The translations under genes and the position numbers were made by a program. This document shows, piece after piece, positions 6,445 through 8,206 of a stretch of 8,206 bases of DNA (positions are counted from its first letter, which is position 1; each line of letters begins with the position of its first letter). A model generated the notes under the pieces. That model had not been told where the DNA came from, searched no databases, and saw only the letters and a program-made list of their open reading frames with translations. Source of the stretch: an uncultured Oscillospiraceae bacterium (GTDB lineage: Bacteria; Bacillota; Clostridia; Oscillospirales; Acutalibacteraceae); contig USQH01000063.1 in assembly GCA_900556765.1 (NCBI GenBank), positions 1 to 8,206 on the forward strand. The letters are read 5' to 3'.

Positions 6445-6487
6445 ATTAGATGCAATCACCGATCGTAAAAGACAGTTCCATATTATA

Positions 6488-8206
6488 TCACTTCATTGAT
6501 TCAACTGCAAGCAGTATTCCCATTCTCGCACTGTGAAAATTCAGTCCGCCCTGCATCCAAACTGCAAACGGCTCGCGCAGAGGCGCATCGCATGAAAGTT
6601 CAATCGATGCACCGAGCGTAAATGTGCCTGCCGCCATAATGACGTCGCAGTCGTATCCGGGCATTGCCCACGGCTCGGGTACAACAAATGAGTCTACCGG
6701 AGCGCCCGACTGCATTCCACGGCAAAAGTCTATCAGCTTTTGACGGTCGCCGAGCGTGACCGTCTGAATTATATCTGCCCGTTTTGCATCGTAACGCGGA
6801 TATGTCTCGTATCCCATAAGTTCCAACAGAGCGGCGGCGTAAACGGCGGTTTTCAGTGCCTCTCCGACAACGTGCGGCGCGTTGAACAGACCCATGTACA
6901 ATTCGCGGTTGGTGCCGAGCGATGCGCCGACTTCGCCGCCGATACCCGGTACTGTCAGTCGGTTGGCACATTGCTCGACCAGCTCCGCCTTACCTGCTAT
7001 GTATCCGCCGGTCGGAGCAATACCGCCGCCGGGATTTTTGATCAGCGAACCTGCCATAAGATCGGCTCCGTGGCTCACCGATTCGTCGCATTCAACAAAT
7101 TCACCGTAGCAGTTATCCACCATAACAATGGTGTCGGGGGAGACCGATTTTACCGCTTTGGCAATGCGTTCAATGTCGCACATGTTCAGCGGACGGCGGA
7201 CGGCATAACCGCAGGAGCGCTGTATGTAAGCCATTTTGTAGTGCTCGTTTTTCAGCTTATTTGTTATGCCTTCGATGTCAACTTCACCGTTGATTAAATC
7301 TACCTGATCGTATTCGATGCCGAAATCACGCAGGGAGCCGTCGGTCACCTTGTCGATGCCTATCACTCCGACCAGTGTGTCGTACGGGCGGCCGGTAACA
7401 CACAGCATTTTGTCATTCGGACGAAGTATTCCGAACAGTGCAACGGTCAGCGCATGCGTGCCGCAGACGAAATTGTGTCGTATAACAGCGCTCTCGGCGC
7501 CGACGGCGTCTGCAAATACCTTGTCAAGAGTATCTCTGCCGCGATCGCCGTAGCCGTAGCCGGTCGATCCGGCAAAATGCGCCTCGCTGACGCCGTTCTT
7601 TATAAAAGCGTGCAGCATTTTCACTTGATTGTATTCGGTTACTTCGTCGATTTCGGCAAAGCGTTTACTGCACAGTTGCAGCGCTTTTGAGTCGTAATTG
7701 TATATTTCATCACTTATTTTGAAATACTTTTCACCCATTTTTTCAAAATATTTATTCTTATATTCATCAGGAAGACCTTTCAGGCTTGATGCAGCATATA
7801 CACCGTCTCTTGCTTTTTCAAGAACCTGATCATCAATATCTGTAGCTATAATATGTATCTTATTCAAAGGCATCTTTTTTGCAAGAACCATTGCAAGAGA
7901 ATATGGTTCATCACCTGTAGAACATGCTGCACTCCAAATTTTCAAATTAGAGCCAAACTTCTTAATCAGATCAGGCAGTATTACATCTTCCAATGTCTTC
8001 CATAATGCCGGATTACGATAAAACTCAGACACATTAATCGTAAGATAATTGACAAACTGATCCATCAGTTCTTTGTTTGTCTTTATAGCTTTACTATAGC
8101 TGTCATATCCGTCATACTTATTTCTTTCAATAAGAGAGTCAATTCTTCTTTTCATCTGTCTCTCTTTATATGCATTCAGGTCAATACCTGTATTTTGCAG
8201 TACAAA
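6488..8206 (-). CDS. Chimeric frame: truncated CheR methyltransferase joined to YnbB-type PLP enzyme, 5' partial
   Basis: One uninterrupted frame enters at the right edge. The 17 codons before the ATG at 8155 are open and encode TGIDLNAYKERQ, a normal CheR N-terminal sequence, so the true start lies outside. Numbered from that ATG, residues 1-150 are CheR, the methyltransferase that modifies chemoreceptor glutamates: NVSEFYRNP (41-49), the SAM loop WSAACSTGDEPYSLA (74-88) and ATDID (104-108). The second half of CheR, with its CRNVLIYF-type motif, is missing, so this part is unlikely to be active. From about residue 151 the protein is YnbB / Met_gamma_lyase (PF06838), a cytoplasmic PLP-dependent family: AEIDEVTEYNQ, HFAGSTGYGYGDRGRDTLD, RHNFVCGTHAL, Asp347 in VDNCYGEF, the probable PLP lysine Lys373 in SLIKNPGGG, and the hallmark ending GGLNFHSARMGILLA. 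This half is nearly full length (about 405 residues). GC content changes sharply at the boundary, so a misassembly or recent recombination is as likely as a natural fusion. Confidence 0.75.
   Translation of the reverse strand, partial: FVLQNTGIDLNAYKERQMKRRIDSLIERNKYDGYDSYSKAIKTNKELMDQFVNYLTINVSEFYRNPALWKTLEDVILPDLIKKFGSNLKIWSAACSTGDEPYSLAMVLAKKMPLNKIHIIATDIDDQVLEKARDGVYAASSLKGLPDEYKNKYFEKMGEKYFKISDEIYNYDSKALQLCSKRFAEIDEVTEYNQVKMLHAFIKNGVSEAHFAGSTGYGYGDRGRDTLDKVFADAVGAESAVIRHNFVCGTHALTVALFGILRPNDKMLCVTGRPYDTLVGVIGIDKVTDGSLRDFGIEYDQVDLINGEVDIEGITNKLKNEHYKMAYIQRSCGYAVRRPLNMCDIERIAKAVKSVSPDTIVMVDNCYGEFVECDESVSHGADLMAGSLIKNPGGGIAPTGGYIAGKAELVEQCANRLTVPGIGGEVGASLGTNRELYMGLFNAPHVVGEALKTAVYAAALLELMGYETYPRYDAKRADIIQTVTLGDRQKLIDFCRGMQSGAPVDSFVVPEPWAMPGYDCDVIMAAGTFTLGASIELSCDAPLREPFAVWMQGGLNFHSARMGILLAVESMK
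7703..7726 (-). other. Domain and composition junction between CheR and YnbB parts
   Basis: These bases encode YFKISDEI (residues 144-151 counted from the ATG at 8155). CheR homology continues up to this point and YnbB homology begins here or a few residues later. By hand count, 7501-7620 is about 56% GC and 7741-7980 about 35% GC, with the change falling close to 7690. Residues of this kind could fit both families, so short shared sequence may have guided the join, whether in an assembly graph or in a cell. Confidence 0.6.

Noticed and set aside
6740..7690. Several plus-strand frames opposite the YnbB part (for example 6740-7297)
   Set aside because: They are antisense to a clearly conserved PLP-enzyme sequence, have no RBS that I could see and show no family resemblance.
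7736..7738. Internal ATG (Met140 of the chimeric frame) as a native start of the YnbB gene
   Set aside because: There is no ribosome-binding site upstream, and the residues around it (NKYFEKMGEKYF) read as continuous CheR sequence.
8153..8155. ATG as start of the CheR::YnbB frame
   Set aside because: The frame stays open upstream to the window end and encodes TGIDLNAYKERQ, which matches normal CheR N-terminal sequence, and no Shine-Dalgarno sequence precedes this ATG at a proper distance.

Overview
The window looks like an 8.2 kb stretch of a Firmicutes (Clostridia) chromosome, probably a gut-type Oscillospiraceae/Ruminococcaceae relative. This is inferred from strong GGAGG ribosome-binding sites, sigma-A-like promoters in AT-rich spacers, coding sequence of roughly 50% GC, a SipL-like SPOCS/LysM spore-coat-type protein, a Clostridia-style acidic micro-protein, and sugar genes for L-rhamnose/L-fucose and alpha-galactosides. 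No rRNA, tRNA, CRISPR array or insertion sequence was seen.

Layout. 1-425 (+): C-terminal end of a SPOCS (DUF3794) plus LysM protein, cut by the window edge. 537-668 (+): a 43-residue, very acidic peptide gene with its own near-consensus promoter, strong RBS and two hairpins after the stop, the second a classic terminator. 908-1579 (+): class II (FucA-type) sugar-phosphate aldolase. 1719-2990 (-): L-rhamnose isomerase RhaA, convergent with the aldolase. 3129-4142 (+): D-lactate-dehydrogenase-type 2-hydroxyacid dehydrogenase, divergent from rhaA. 4223-6388 (-): cytoplasmic GH36 alpha-galactosidase. 6488-8206 (-): one open frame made of a truncated CheR methyltransferase half joined to an almost complete YnbB-type PLP enzyme (Met_gamma_lyase / 'aluminium resistance' family). 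It runs off the right edge.

How the genes may work together. RhaA converts L-rhamnose to L-rhamnulose. A kinase, not in this window, would phosphorylate it, and the class II aldolase could split the phosphate into DHAP and L-lactaldehyde. The dehydrogenase could reoxidise NADH by making D-lactate from the pyruvate formed. The alpha-galactosidase adds a second plant-glycan sugar input. Each gene appears to be transcribed on its own, with promoters or terminators between most of them, so this is a cluster by theme rather than one operon.

The most unusual observation is the CheR::YnbB frame. The domain boundary, a sharp GC drop (about 56% to about 35% by hand count) and the closeness of the window end all coincide. 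That fits a chimeric assembly or a recent recombination at least as well as a real fusion enzyme, and it should be verified before any biology is built on it. The best candidate for real but undescribed biology is the acidic 43-residue peptide gene at 537-668.
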